Source: Deltaproteobacteria bacterium
GTDB lineage: Bacteria > Desulfobacterota > Desulfarculia > Desulfarculales > Desulfarculaceae
Direction: 5' to 3'
Length of the DNA: 42,856 bases
NCBI GenBank assembly: GCA_020444165.1
Contig: JAHLLK010000051.1
Location: 1-42,856, forward strand
Both the position numbers and the translations under genes were made by a program. Positions 16,930 through 25,583 of this stretch are shown here, piece by piece. Below the pieces are notes generated by a model. That model saw only the letters and a list, made by a program, of their open reading frames with translations. It was not told the origin of the DNA and ran no database searches. Numbering within the stretch: the first letter of the stretch is position 1; every line of letters starts with the position of its first letter.

Positions 16930-17190
16930 CGCGCCAGGGATGGCGCGCCAAATTGCGCTGCCTTTAAAAAGCAAGCAATTTGCCAAACTTGACAAAATCA
17001 CGATTTGAGACCATTGCACGGCATTTACCGACAAACAATAATAACAACAACTACTTAACTAATTTTTTTGCTAGTTTTTGGTTGCAATGGTCTCGTGAGG
17101 CTTTGCAAAACCCGGGCCCCCGGCAAGCTCTGCTTGCTGGGGTGGAATCACGCTTTTGCCAAGCCGATAGTTGCACAAGGCATGGAGCCT
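16930..17190 (-). repeat. Family-2 modular hairpin chain, minus orientation
   Basis: Read on the minus strand the order is: hairpin GTTGCACAAGG/CCTTGTGCAAC (17167-17196), then TTGGCAAAA/TTTTGC enclosing the CCCC-GCAAGC/GCTTGC-GGGG hairpin (17100-17162). Next comes a 12-bp inverted repeat bounding an AT-rich loop (17009-17094). Last are AAATTGC/GCAATTT (16952-16983) and GGCGCGCCA/TGGCGCGCC (16930-16951). About 60 bp, including the inner hairpin, is nearly identical to 29877-29943 in opposite orientation. Confidence 0.75.
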
Positions 17191-17340
17191 TGTGCAACAG
17201 TCTCACTTTGCTAGTGGCGGGCCGGGGGCATAGGGGCGCCGGCCCGGGGCAGGACGCCCCGGGCAGCAGGAGGGTTTGCTGTTCCAAAAAGAAACCCCGC
17301 CGGCCGGCAGGGCCGGGGGGGGCAGGCAGGAATGGGCGGC

Positions 17341-17691
17341 TCAGGAAAGGGGAACCAAGCGCCAGGCCTTGGATTTGCCGCGGGGCGATTCCAGGGTGAA
17401 CTTTTCGCCGCTCTTCATGCCGGTGACTTCGGTGAAATCAGTGATGGTCAGGCGACCCTTGGCCGTGACTTCATAAGACTTGGCGGTCTTGGCGGTCTTG
17501 GTGCGGGAAGCTTGCTTGATCTTGCCGGATTCCACCATGGAAATCTTCAACTGCTGAGCGAAAACCGCGGAAGACATGGGCGAATCAGGCGAGCCCAACA
17601 CCTCCCGGATCTCCTGCTCCGCCACACCGTCATTAACCATTTTGAGCAACTTTTCCCGGTCGGACTTGCTCCACTTCGATTGCCGGGCCAT
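17341..17691 (-). CDS. Small basic hypothetical protein, possible DNA-binding regulator
   Basis: 116 residues, not assigned to a named family. The N-terminal part (WSKSDREKLLKMVNDGVAEQEIREVLG) looks like a helical, helix-turn-helix-like segment, and the C-terminal part (SYEVTAKGRLTITDFTEVTGMKSGEKFTLE) reads like a small beta-barrel resembling AbrB/SpoVT-type swapped-hairpin domains. The middle is Lys/Ala/Thr-rich. That makes a small transcription factor conceivable, but this is inference only. AAAGGAG precedes the ATG at a good distance, and a strong promoter sits 60-90 nt upstream, so the gene is probably expressed. It stands alone between repeats. Confidence 0.75.
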   Translation of the reverse strand: MARQSKWSKSDREKLLKMVNDGVAEQEIREVLGSPDSPMSSAVFAQQLKISMVESGKIKQASRTKTAKTAKSYEVTAKGRLTITDFTEVTGMKSGEKFTLESPRGKSKAWRLVPLS

Positions 17692-17754
17692 GCAAAGCTC
17701 CTTTCATTAACCTGGCTTATAGCCTGGGACATATAACTATCTCATGGACGCCTT

Positions 17755-17782
17755 ATTATATCCCTTGGCCGGAATATGACAA
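17755..17782 (-). promoter_or_regulatory. Sigma-70-like promoter of the small hypothetical gene
   Basis: Minus-strand TTGTCA (17777-17782), 16-nt spacer, perfect TATAAT (17755-17760). The predicted start of transcription is about 57 nt before the ATG at 17691. Confidence 0.65.
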
Positions 17783-18792
17783 GCCTATAAAAGAGGGCCC
17801 TGAGAAATATTGTCCTGGGGCTTAATGTTTTGTCTCTAGCCGCGAATCATGCTTCAGTCGGCTTATTATTTCCCCTTGAAAAAGCATCCGCAGGCGACCT
17901 CCCTGGCGGCGGAAAGGTTCTCCGATTCCCGACTTTTTCGCGGGGCGCGGCCTTGCCGGCCGGCACGGTGGGCTGGGCGCGGGGTTTTTTCTCGCGATTT
18001 GCACAGGATATCAGCCTGAAATCAAGGCACAAACACGACGAACCCCCGGCGGGAAACACCAGCGGCGCCCCACCTGGCCGCCTTGGATGCGCTGGCCTAC
18101 GCCAAATTGATAGCGAATCCCAGCTAGCCCTTTCGCCTCTATATTATATATAAAGGCGCGCCGCTCTCCCCGCGCTCGGGCGGGAAGCCCGGCCTAGGCC
18201 CGGGCCCCAGGAGCGGCAAAGCCAGCCGCTCCACCAGCGGAAAGAACTAATTATGCCCTGGAATTCCCCTCACCAACATGGCCAATGGGGCGGCGCAAAA
18301 ACACACAGGCCGGATTTTAGATTCCGTTAAACACCTAGAGGGCGCGGCTACGCTTGGGCCCCGCCAGCCGGCAAGCCCGCGGGCTTAACGTCCACCCGGG
18401 GCGCCTTGAACCCGCCGCTTGGCGCGAACCGGCGCCCGCTCTTAAAACCAGGTTCCTCCCACGGGAACGCCGGGCCCGATCCCCGCGTTAGCCGGCCGGA
18501 CAAGCGTTTCCCCGCGCGTTTTGGCCGGGCCGTCCAGGCCTTTACCGTCCCCGGCGGGAGCCCGGCTCACTGCGCCGCCCGGCCCGCCCCTCCCCCGATG
18601 GCTCAGCTCCGCGCCAGCCCGTGGAGCCCCAGTTCCCGCCAGCAAGGCCGGAATTGCCCTGGGGTAAAAGACTTTGGTAAAGCTTGCCGGGTTTGCTATC
18701 CTGGCTCCAGGCCCCGGTCCCTTCGAACCCCACCCCGTCCGGCGCGCGGGGCCCCGCCGGGGCGGCCCGCCGCGGCGCCCCAGGAGAAGGAC
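17783..18792. other. One-kilobase gene-poor region
   Basis: No supported gene. There is an AT island at 18136-18160 and GC-rich flanks. A long frame starting at 18406 runs into the LolA-like gene, but its first ~130 residues look like translated non-coding DNA. A weak promoter-like pair, TTGGTA (18674-18679), 17 nt, TATCCT (18697-18702), precedes the chosen start of that gene. Confidence 0.45.
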
Positions 18793-19629
18793 TTGCCCTC
18801 CCCCCTCCGCGCATTCCTTGGCCAGCCCCCGGCCCGTGCCCGACGGCGGCGTCCGGCCCCGGGCCTGGCCGCCGGGTTGGCCCTCCTCCTCTGTTGCCTG
18901 GGCGCCGGGACCGCGGCAGCCGCGCCGCCGGACCTGCCCAGCGCCACCGCCGTGGTGGAGAAATGCCTCCACTACATGCGCGGCGACGCCTCCGAGTCCG
19001 TGGCCGACATGCTGATCCACCGCCCCACCTGGGAGCGCACCATGACCATCCGGGCCTGGACCCGGGGGCGCACCGAGAGCCTGTTCGTGATCCTGCAGCC
19101 GCCCCGGGACCAGGGCAACGGCACCCTCAAGATCGGCCAGGAGATGTGGGTCTACAACCCCAAGGTGAACCGGGTCATCAAGCTGCCTCCGTCCATGATG
19201 TCCCAATCCTGGATGGGCTCGGACTTCTCCAACAACGACCTGGCCAAGAGCGACACCCTGGTCAACGACTACGACCACTATCTGGAGGGCACCGAGAAGC
19301 GGGACGGGCACGCGGTGGACGTGGTGAAATCCATCCCCAAGCCCCGGGCTCCCGTGGTCTGGGGCATGCTCCGGCTCAAGATCCGGGACGACGGCATCCT
19401 CCTGGAGGAGGCTTTCTACGACGAGGACCTGGAGCCGGTGAAGACCATGACCTGCCTGGACATCCGGCCCCTGGGCGGCAAGCTGTTCCCCGCCGTGTGG
19501 CAGATCTCGCCCCAGGATAAGCCCGACCAGTTCACCCGCCTGAGCTACCAGGAGCTGAAGTTCCTGGACAGCCTGCCCCCGGCCTTTTTCAGCCTGGACA
19601 ACCTGCGCAACCCGGAGAGCCCCCGTTGA
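18793..19629 (+). CDS. Outer-membrane lipoprotein-sorting (LolA-like, COG2834) protein
   Basis: A 278-residue exported protein. After an Arg-rich N-terminus and a hydrophobic signal segment (GLAAGLALLLCCLGAGTAAAA), the mature part shows features of the COG2834 family: TMTIRAWTRGRTESLFVILQPP, QEMWVYNPKVNRVIKLPPSMMSQSWMGSD split over two strands, and the C-terminal FSLDNLRNPE. These proteins have the half-barrel that binds lipid moieties. Its genes often accompany FtsX-like permeases, as here, suggesting export or handling of a lipidic molecule. The TTG at 18793 is chosen because CAGGAGAAGG lies just before it and the signal peptide follows; the longer frame from 18406 has no homology-like content. 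The start is moderately certain. Confidence 0.8.
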   Translation: MPSPLRAFLGQPPARARRRRPAPGLAAGLALLLCCLGAGTAAAAPPDLPSATAVVEKCLHYMRGDASESVADMLIHRPTWERTMTIRAWTRGRTESLFVILQPPRDQGNGTLKIGQEMWVYNPKVNRVIKLPPSMMSQSWMGSDFSNNDLAKSDTLVNDYDHYLEGTEKRDGHAVDVVKSIPKPRAPVVWGMLRLKIRDDGILLEEAFYDEDLEPVKTMTCLDIRPLGGKLFPAVWQISPQDKPDQFTRLSYQELKFLDSLPPAFFSLDNLRNPESPR

Positions 19630-20864
19630 ACCTGGACCTGGCCATGGCCTGGCGGAACGTGTGGCGCAATCCGCGCCGCAGCCTCCTGACCATGGCCGCC
19701 ATCGCTTTTGCCTGCATGCTCCTGGTGTTCATGCTCTCCATGCAGTTCGGCTCCTATGCCCAGATGATCAACGCTGCCGTGCGGGTGCGCACGGGGCACC
19801 TGCAAGTGGAGGCCAAGGGCTATGAGCAGGAACCGGAGATGCGCCTGGTGATCCCCCGGCCGCCGGAAGTGACCCGGCTGTTGGAGGGACGGCCCGAGGT
19901 GGCCGCCTTCACTCCCCGCGCAAACGCCTTCAGCCTGGCCTCGGCCGGCAACCGCACCTTTGGCGTGCTGGTGGGCGGCATCGACCCGGCCGGCGAGGCC
20001 CGGGTCTCCACCCTGCCTTCCCTGATCCGCCAGGGCCGCTACCTCACGGACCAGGACCAGGACGGCGCCATCCTGGGGGCCATCCTGGCCCGCAATCTCC
20101 AGGTGGGCCTGGGCGACGAGGTGACCCTGTTGGGCCAGGGCCGCGACGGCAGCGTGGCGGCCACCGTGGTCAAGGTGCGGGGGATCTACCGCACCGGCCT
20201 GGACGAATACGACCGGTCCAGCCTGCAGATCACCCTGGCCAACTTCGATCAGGTCTATTTCATGCGCGGCGCTGTCCACCAGATAGTGGTGTTGTGCCCC
20301 TCCCTGGGTGACGTGAACCCCCTGGCCGCCTTTCTGCGGCCCCGTCTGGCCCAGTTGGGCGGCGACCCCGGGCTGGTGGCCCTCACCTGGCGACAACTCC
20401 TGCCCGGGCTGATGCAGAGCATCGAGATGGACCTGGTGAGCGGCAGCATCTTTTACGCCCTCTTGATCATCGTGGTGACTTTTTCCATCTTGAACACCTT
20501 TCTCATGGCCGTGCTGGAGCGCACCCGGGAGTTCGGGGTGCTCATGGCCCTGGGCACCGGCCCGGGCCGGCTCACCCGCCTGCTGCTCCTGGAGTCCACG
20601 GCCTTGTCCGGCCTGGGGCTCCTGACCGGCACCGCCCTGGGCTGCCTCATCACCTGGTACTTCCAGGTGCACGGCATCAATATGGAGGGCGCCGCCCAGG
20701 TCATGGAGCAGTACGGCCTCGGCAGCCGCATGTACCCCCAACTCTCGCTCCTCACCGCGGCGGTCGGCCCCGCGGCCGTGGCGGTGATAACCTTCCTGGC
20801 CGCACTGTACCCGGCCCTGAAGGTGCGCTCCCTGCGGCCGGTGGAAGCTTTGGCCAGTTACTGA
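19626..20864 (+). CDS. ABC transporter permease, FtsX/LolE-like (first)
   Basis: A 412-residue MacB/FtsX-type permease. One TM helix follows the AWRNVWRNPRRS start motif typical of this family, then a large periplasmic domain (about 45-270), and three TM helices in the C-terminal part (IFYALLIIVVTFSILNTFL; ALSGLGLLTGTALGCLI; AVAVITFLAALYPAL). It ends in SLRPVEALASY, the usual FtsX-family tail. Such permeases transmit ATP-driven movements to the periplasm rather than forming a classical channel. The TTG start overlaps the preceding TGA (TTGA), so it is coupled to the LolA-like gene. The substrate is unknown but probably lipid-linked. Confidence 0.9.
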   Translation: MNLDLAMAWRNVWRNPRRSLLTMAAIAFACMLLVFMLSMQFGSYAQMINAAVRVRTGHLQVEAKGYEQEPEMRLVIPRPPEVTRLLEGRPEVAAFTPRANAFSLASAGNRTFGVLVGGIDPAGEARVSTLPSLIRQGRYLTDQDQDGAILGAILARNLQVGLGDEVTLLGQGRDGSVAATVVKVRGIYRTGLDEYDRSSLQITLANFDQVYFMRGAVHQIVVLCPSLGDVNPLAAFLRPRLAQLGGDPGLVALTWRQLLPGLMQSIEMDLVSGSIFYALLIIVVTFSILNTFLMAVLERTREFGVLMALGTGPGRLTRLLLLESTALSGLGLLTGTALGCLITWYFQVHGINMEGAAQVMEQYGLGSRMYPQLSLLTAAVGPAAVAVITFLAALYPALKVRSLRPVEALASY

Positions 20865-20929
20865 ACCCGGGCGGCGGCCCGGTCCCGGCCGCGGCTCTGG
20901 AACCTCAACTCTTATTTGGATAAGGCCCC

Positions 20930-22150
20930 ATGCTCCTGCGTCTGGCTTGGCGCAACATCTGGCGCAACCCCCGCCGCACCGGGGTCATCCTCACCGCGGT
21001 GGTGGTGGGGGTGTGGACCATGGTGCTCCTGGGAGCCCTGATGCGGGGCATGCTCACCGGCATGGTGGCCAACGGCATCGCCACCCTCACCGGGGATATC
21101 CAGATCCACGCCCGGGGCTTTCACGCCGACCCCTCGGTGCAACACACCCTGGCCGACCCGGCCCCGGCCCTGGCCGAGCTGGCCCGCCTGGCCCCGCCCG
21201 GCGCCGCCTGGGCCTCCCGGGTCCGCGTGCCGGGCATCGTCATGAACGCCCGCCACACCCGGGGCGTCACCCTGGTGGGCATCCAGCCCGAAAAAGAGGC
21301 CCGGGTCTCCTTCTACGGCGGGGCCGTGACCGAAGGCCGGGGTCTCCTGCCCGCCGACCCCCTCGGCGTGGTGGTGGGGCGGGCCCTCCTGGATCGCCTG
21401 CAGACCAAGCTGGGCCGCAAACTGGTGATCATGTCCCAGGAAGCCGGCGGCGGCATGGCCTCCCGCGCCTTCCGCATCGTGGGCGTGTTTCAAGCTGAAA
21501 TGGAGGGCACGGAAAAGCAGTTCGTGTTCATCTCCCTGGACCAGGCCCAACAAATGCTGAACCTGGGCCACGGCATCAGCGAAATCGCCGTGCTCCTGCC
21601 CCAACACCAACAACACCCGCCCCTGGCCGCCGCCCTTCGCCAAACCCTCCCCCCGGGCCTGGAAGTGCTCACCTGGCTGGAGCTGCTGCCCATGATGCAG
21701 GTGTTCCTGCAAATGTTCGATTTCTTCAACCTGCTCTACTATCTCGTGGTGTTCACCGCCATGGCCTTCGGCCTGGTCAACACCACCCTCATGGCCGTGT
21801 ACGAACGCATGCGCGAATTCGGCCTGCTGAAAGCCCTGGGCCAAAAACCCTGGGGCATCATGCGCCAAGTCCTGGCCGAGGCCTTCATGATCCTCGCCGT
21901 GGGCGTGGTCATCGGCGACGGCCTCGCCTTCGCCACCATCGCCTGGCTGGGCCAACACGGCATCGACCTCTCCTCCCTGGCCGCCGGGGTGGAATTCTCC
22001 GGCATGACCCGCATCATCCGACCCGAGCTGGCCGCCGCCGACGTCTGGCTCGCCAACGGCGTCGTCATCATCCTCGGCCTCGCCGTCTCCTTCTACCCCG
22101 CCGCCAAAGCCGCCCGCTTCACGCCCGTGGAAGCCTTGGGCAGGGTGTAG
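20930..22150 (+). CDS. ABC transporter permease, FtsX/LolE-like (second)
   Basis: A 406-residue paralogue of the preceding permease, with the same LAWRNIWRNPRRTG start, a large periplasmic domain, a TM block beginning FFNLLYYLVVFTAMAFGLVN, and the tail AARFTPVEALGRV. Two different permeases with one ATPase suggest a LolCE-like heterodimer. The 3' portion uses many CAA and ATC codons and is slightly less GC-rich than its neighbours. The gene ends exactly where a family-1 palindrome begins. Confidence 0.9.
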   Translation: MLLRLAWRNIWRNPRRTGVILTAVVVGVWTMVLLGALMRGMLTGMVANGIATLTGDIQIHARGFHADPSVQHTLADPAPALAELARLAPPGAAWASRVRVPGIVMNARHTRGVTLVGIQPEKEARVSFYGGAVTEGRGLLPADPLGVVVGRALLDRLQTKLGRKLVIMSQEAGGGMASRAFRIVGVFQAEMEGTEKQFVFISLDQAQQMLNLGHGISEIAVLLPQHQQHPPLAAALRQTLPPGLEVLTWLELLPMMQVFLQMFDFFNLLYYLVVFTAMAFGLVNTTLMAVYERMREFGLLKALGQKPWGIMRQVLAEAFMILAVGVVIGDGLAFATIAWLGQHGIDLSSLAAGVEFSGMTRIIRPELAAADVWLANGVVIILGLAVSFYPAAKAARFTPVEALGRV

Positions 22151-22256
22151 GGGGGAGTTTGGTTTGGAAGAAGGAAGATTGTGGGGGGAAACCCCTTTTT
22201 TTGAAAAAAAAGGGGTTTCCCCCCACTCCCCCCTTCCCCCAAAAAACTTTGGTGGG
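22150..22256 (-). repeat. Family-1 G-rich palindrome with long hairpin
   Basis: Arms 22181-22202 and 22205-22226 form a perfect palindrome of about 20 bp (GTGGGGGGAAACCCC then a T run, mirrored). Flanks match the family in reverse: GGAAGATTG next to the stop codon, and CCCCCAAAAAACTTTGG beyond. It lies inside the transporter cluster, between a permease and its ATPase. Confidence 0.82.
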
Positions 22257-22369
22257 TCTGGGAGGGAACAGATCGCGAGGGGCGGCCGGTGTTGTGGTGA
22301 GCCGTCAAAAATGGGGTCGGGTTTGGATTTGGGGATTTTCGTTTTTCTCAACGGCGGTTCGCCCCGTAA

Positions 22370-22493
22370 GCCGGCACAGCCAAATGTTCGCTGGCAAGGC
22401 AGCGGTCAAGCGGCGGCCGGAGGCGTAGCTGCCGCTACGCTGAGGTCGACGCGCAGGCCGTAACGCCGCCAGCGGGCATTTGGGAAAGCCGGC
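22370..22493. repeat. Long interrupted palindrome in the leader of the ABC ATPase gene
   Basis: The 26-nt arms (22370-22395 and 22468-22493) pair as GCCGGC, CCAAATG/CATTTGG and CGCTGGC/GCCAGCG with small internal loops. A second hairpin, GCGTAGC/GCTACGC (22423-22440, loop TGCC), sits inside. It ends 18 nt before the ATPase start codon and could influence its translation, or be an unrelated intergenic repeat. Confidence 0.7.
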
Positions 22494-22511
22494 CCAAAGG
22501 AAGATGAAGGC

Positions 22512-23201
22512 ATGGATTTGGTGGTGTGTGAAGAGCTGAACAAAACCTACCGTCAGGGCAAGGTCGCCGTGGAGGCGCTCAGGGGCGTGAGCCTCACCGT
22601 GCAAAAGGGCGGCTTCCTGGCCCTGGCCGGCCCCTCCGGCTCGGGCAAGACCACGCTCCTGAACCTCATCGGCGGCCTGGACCGCCCGGATTCCGGCACC
22701 GTGATGGTGGACGGCCAGGAGGTGACCGCCATGAGCGAGGCCGAACTGGCCGGGCTGCGCCTGGCCAAACTGGGCTTCGTGTTCCAGTCCTACAACCTGA
22801 TCCCGGTGCTCTCCGCCCTGGAGAACGTGGAGTACGGCATGCTGTTGCAGGGCGTGCCCACGGACAAGCGCCGGGCCCGGGCCCGGGGCATGCTGGACGA
22901 GGTGGGCCTGGAGGGCCTTTATAAACGCCGGCCCCGGGAGCTTTCCGGCGGGCAGCAGCAGCGGGTGGCCGTGGCCCGGGCCCTGGCCTCCGGCCCGGCC
23001 CTGGTCCTGGCCGACGAGCCCACGGCCAACCTCGACTCGCAAACCGGTATGGGCCTTTTGGAGATGATGCGCCGCCTCAACCAGGAAAAGGCGGTGACCT
23101 TCATCTTTTCCACCCACGACGCCATGGTCATGGACTTTGCCCGGCGGGTGGTGCGGCTGCACGACGGCCGTCTGGTGGCCGACGAGGTGAAGGGGGATTA
23201 G
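22512..23201 (+). CDS. ABC transporter ATP-binding protein (LolD/MacB-like)
   Basis: A 229-residue ATPase with all motifs: Walker [10 protein letters not shown] (about 41-49), Q-loop [20 protein letters not shown], signature [15 protein letters not shown], Walker [13 protein letters not shown], and H-loop STHD. The [12 protein letters not shown] stretch after the Q-loop is typical of LolD/MacB/FtsE-type ATPases that work with FtsX-like permeases. It would power the two permeases encoded upstream. It is separated from them by 361 nt with two palindromic structures, which is unusual for obligate partners. AAAGGAAG lies just upstream of the ATG. Confidence 0.93.
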   Translation: MDLVVCEELNKTYRQGKVAVEALRGVSLTVQKGGFLALAGPSGSGKTTLLNLIGGLDRPDSGTVMVDGQEVTAMSEAELAGLRLAKLGFVFQSYNLIPVLSALENVEYGMLLQGVPTDKRRARARGMLDEVGLEGLYKRRPRELSGGQQQRVAVARALASGPALVLADEPTANLDSQTGMGLLEMMRRLNQEKAVTFIFSTHDAMVMDFARRVVRLHDGRLVADEVKGD

Positions 23202-23402
23202 GCGGAGCCGCGGGTTGGCGTGCAGGCGACCCAATCTGAAACTGCGGCAAATGTACGTAGTTTAGTTGGCTTGGGGGCTGCCCGGCCCGCCGGACCTGGA
23301 AGGAGGCCGGAGTTATCGTGCCATGGTGGTCTTTAGCCAATTTTCCGCTGCCGGCGGTAATCCCCAATTGTAGACAACTTCTGCCAAACTAAGCTGAAAC
23401 AC

Positions 23403-23525
23403 TAAAGTTTTTTGGGGGAAGGGGGGTGTGGGGGGAAGGACGCGGGATCCCCGAAAAAGCGTAGCTTTTTTGGGGTGTAGACCCCTTTTTTTCAAAAAAG
23501 GGTCCTTCCCCCCACATCTTCCTCA
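23403..23525 (+). repeat. Family-1 G-rich nested palindrome (long form)
   Basis: A perfect 14-bp outer stem, GTGGGGGGAAGGAC (23428-23441) with GTCCTTCCCCCCAC (23502-23515), encloses two hairpins: CCCC-AAAAAGC/GCTTTTTT-GGGG and ACCCCTTTTTT/AAAAAAGGGT. It lies between convergent genes, and the stop codon of the prmA-like gene (23492-23494) is inside it. Confidence 0.85.
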
Positions 23526-24361
23526 ACCTCCTGCCTCCGGCTGGCCCATAACGCCACCCAGGAGCCGGGGGTTTCCCGGCGTTCCCGGAGGCGGAAGCCG
23601 GCCGCGGTCACCAGGCGGGTCAGTTCGGGGGCTTCGCTGGGCATGATCCCGGACAGGATGAGGTGTTCTTTGCCGGCCAGGTTTGGGCCGGGGCGCCACA
23701 GTTCGGCGTGGACAAAGAGGGGCAGGTTGGCCAGCGCCACCCGGGCCGGCCGGGCCAGGAAATCTCCGGCCGGGCCTTCGGCCACGGTCAGTGGCAGGTC
23801 GTTGGCCTGGGCGTTGGCCGCGGCGGTGGTCACGCACAGGGGGTTCAGGTCCACGGCCAGGGCCTCCTCCGCGCCCCAGGCCAGGGCGGCCAGGCCCAGG
23901 ATGCCGGTGCCGCAGCCCAGGTCGCTGACCCGGCCCAGGGGTCCTTGCCGGCGCAGGAGGTCCAGCAGTTCCAGGCAGTGGCGGGTGGTGGGGTGGAGGC
24001 CGTCGCCGAAGACCACCCCGGGGTCCAGCACCAGGCTGGCCGGGCCGGGGGTGGGCGGCGGTTCGGCCCAGGGTGGGGCGATGGTCAGGCCTCCCACGGA
24101 GAAGGCCAGGGCGCCGGCTCCCCCCTGCCAGGCCGCAAAGGGCATCTGGTAGGAGTCCCGCAGGGTGAGCGCCGGGTCCCGGGCCAAGAGGCTGGCCACC
24201 CGCTGGCCGGCCGGGGCGCCGAAAAACAGGAAGCTGCTATCCGCCTCCAGCCACAGGCCCAGGTAGTCCGGGCCCAGGTCGGGGCCGGGTCCCTGGGCCG
24301 CGGCCCGGGCGTCGCCGGTGATTTCGTAGATGAACAGTTCCCGGGGAGGTGCGGGGGTCAA
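23492..24361 (-). CDS. PrmA-like (ribosomal protein L11) methyltransferase
   Basis: 289 residues. DPGVVFGDGLHPTTRHCLELL is the hallmark of L11 lysine methyltransferases, and VSDLGCGTGILGLAAL is the SAM-binding motif I. The catalytic-loop region reads ALANLPLFV where PrmA usually has N-I-L, so the substrate may differ. The N-terminal domain is divergent compared with PrmA. The last ~10 residues (EEDVGGRTLF) and the stop are encoded by the palindromic element, meaning the original stop was probably replaced by the repeat. No clear ribosome binding site was seen at 24361, so the start is only approximate. Confidence 0.75.
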   Translation of the reverse strand: MTPAPPRELFIYEITGDARAAAQGPGPDLGPDYLGLWLEADSSFLFFGAPAGQRVASLLARDPALTLRDSYQMPFAAWQGGAGALAFSVGGLTIAPPWAEPPPTPGPASLVLDPGVVFGDGLHPTTRHCLELLDLLRRQGPLGRVSDLGCGTGILGLAALAWGAEEALAVDLNPLCVTTAAANAQANDLPLTVAEGPAGDFLARPARVALANLPLFVHAELWRPGPNLAGKEHLILSGIMPSEAPELTRLVTAAGFRLRERRETPGSWVALWASRRQEVEEDVGGRTLF

Positions 24362-24553
24362 GCTCGCTCTCCTGGCTCCGGCCGGGGACGGGGGGCCGCC
24401 CGGGGGGCCCTGGCCGGGAGCGGCGCCCGGGAGGGGCGGCAGAGCGGCCGGGGCGGTCCCGCCGGCGGGAAGGCCGGGCCGGGGGGCCGAAAAAAGCCCG
24501 CCAAGGGGCTTGGCAGGTGGGGGTGCGGGGTCGCGGGCTGGGGACGGTGTGGG

Positions 24554-24583
24554 CCGGAAAGGACCCCGGGGGGTCCTCTCCGG
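24554..24583 (-). terminator. Hairpin after the dodecin gene
   Basis: CCGGAAAGGACCCC (24554-24567) and GGGGTCCTCTCCGG (24570-24583) pair except for one mismatch. It lies 8 nt beyond the dodecin stop. No T-run follows on the minus strand, so termination is inferred only from position. Confidence 0.5.
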
Positions 24584-24591
24584 CGGAAGCG

Positions 24592-24807
24592 CTAGGATTC
24601 CAGCACGAAGATGACTTCCATGCGCACCCGGTACTCGGCGATCTGGTTGTCATCCACGGCCACGCGTTGCTCCATGATCCGGAGGCCGGTGATGCCACGC
24701 AGGGTCCGCGAGGCGCGCTCGAAACCAACCTTGAGGGCATCCTCGAAGCTGACGGGGCTGGCGGCGATGATCTCGGTGACCCGGGCTACCCTTTTATCTG
24801 CGAACAT
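24592..24807 (-). CDS. Dodecin (flavin-binding protein)
   Basis: A 71-residue protein of full dodecin length. It has the typical VARVTEIIAASPVSFEDAL helix start, FERASRTLRGITGLRIMEQ, and the C-terminal beta strand EYRVRMEVIFVLE. Dodecins form hollow dodecamers that bind flavins or CoA and buffer free flavin. Bacterial members usually have Trp at about residue 36 in the flavin stack; here the segment reads RTLRGITG, so the aromatic stacking residue seems absent and ligand binding may differ. AGAGGAGG precedes the ATG. Confidence 0.88.
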   Translation of the reverse strand: MFADKRVARVTEIIAASPVSFEDALKVGFERASRTLRGITGLRIMEQRVAVDDNQIAEYRVRMEVIFVLES

Positions 24808-25141
24808 AGAAACCTCCTCTTAAGCCGCGCGCGCGGCAGTTCACTCGACAAAACGCTGGTCTGCTGTGCGGCCGGGCGGGGAAAAAGTCCCATTTCCCGG
24901 CTGGGGTTGTGCAATCCGGCCGGCCGTACGGGCCGTCCGGGCGAGAAAATTCGGAGGCGCCGCGAGGAGCCGGCCGGGATTTCGGGAGCGCGGGCCGCTG
25001 CGGCCAGGGAAACGCCCGGCTGGGGCGACGCGCGTCCAATAGCGATTTTTAGCCAAATTATCACAAACTTTTGATTATCGGCAACAGCAAAACGGAAGCT
25101 GGGCCACGGCGAGGGGGATTGTGCCAATCGTAACTTTTGTG

Positions 25142-25170
25142 TTGACACCTCGCGGGAGCGGAGTTAAAAG
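25142..25170 (+). promoter_or_regulatory. Candidate promoter of the F0 operon
   Basis: TTGACA (25142-25147), 17-nt spacer, TAAAAG (25165-25170); the first gene starts at 25263. The 24808-25262 region otherwise holds no gene. Confidence 0.5.
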
Positions 25171-25262
25171 AAGCGGACCATCCCCGGAATTGCACAACGC
25201 GGTTTCTGGGACACCTAGCCGGCCGCCCCAGGGGTAGAGGTGCGGCGGGACAGCGGGGAGCG

Positions 25263-25583
25263 ATGCTGCAGAAACCCTCCCGTGAAGTGTGGGAGCAATG
25301 GGCTCTCACCATGCAGGTGGGTCTGACCTTCGCGGGTTCGATGCTGTTCTGCTTTGCCATCGGTTACTGGCTGGACCGCTGGCTGGGCACCAAGGGGCTG
25401 CTGATCGTGGTCGGGCTACTTTTGGGTGTGGCTGGCGGTGGGTACATGGTTTACCGCCAGATCATGGAGGCCCTGCCCATGGATGACCGGAAGGGCCCAG
25501 GCCCGGACGGTTCAGCCGGACGAACCCAAAGGGATGGCGGGGGGAACGGCGGGGATGACCCAGGCCAAGAGGAGCCGGATTGA
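25263..25583 (+). CDS. atpZ: AtpZ-like ATP synthase assembly protein
   Basis: A 106-residue protein with two TM helices (about 17-37, VGLTFAGSMLFCFAIGYWLD, and 43-64). The two-helix topology with GYWLDRWLGTKG in the turn is typical of AtpZ/AtpI-type proteins located at the head of atp operons. Family members help assemble the c-ring or carry divalent ions. The hydrophilic tail is Gly/Asp-rich. GGGGAGCG precedes the ATG. The next gene starts inside the stop codon (TTGA), so translation is coupled. Confidence 0.8.
   Translation: MLQKPSREVWEQWALTMQVGLTFAGSMLFCFAIGYWLDRWLGTKGLLIVVGLLLGVAGGGYMVYRQIMEALPMDDRKGPGPDGSAGRTQRDGGGNGGDDPGQEEPD

Noticed and set aside
18406..18792. N-terminal extension of the LolA-like protein
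   Set aside because: Composition is like translated intergenic DNA. The signal peptide and a ribosome binding site support the TTG at 18793.
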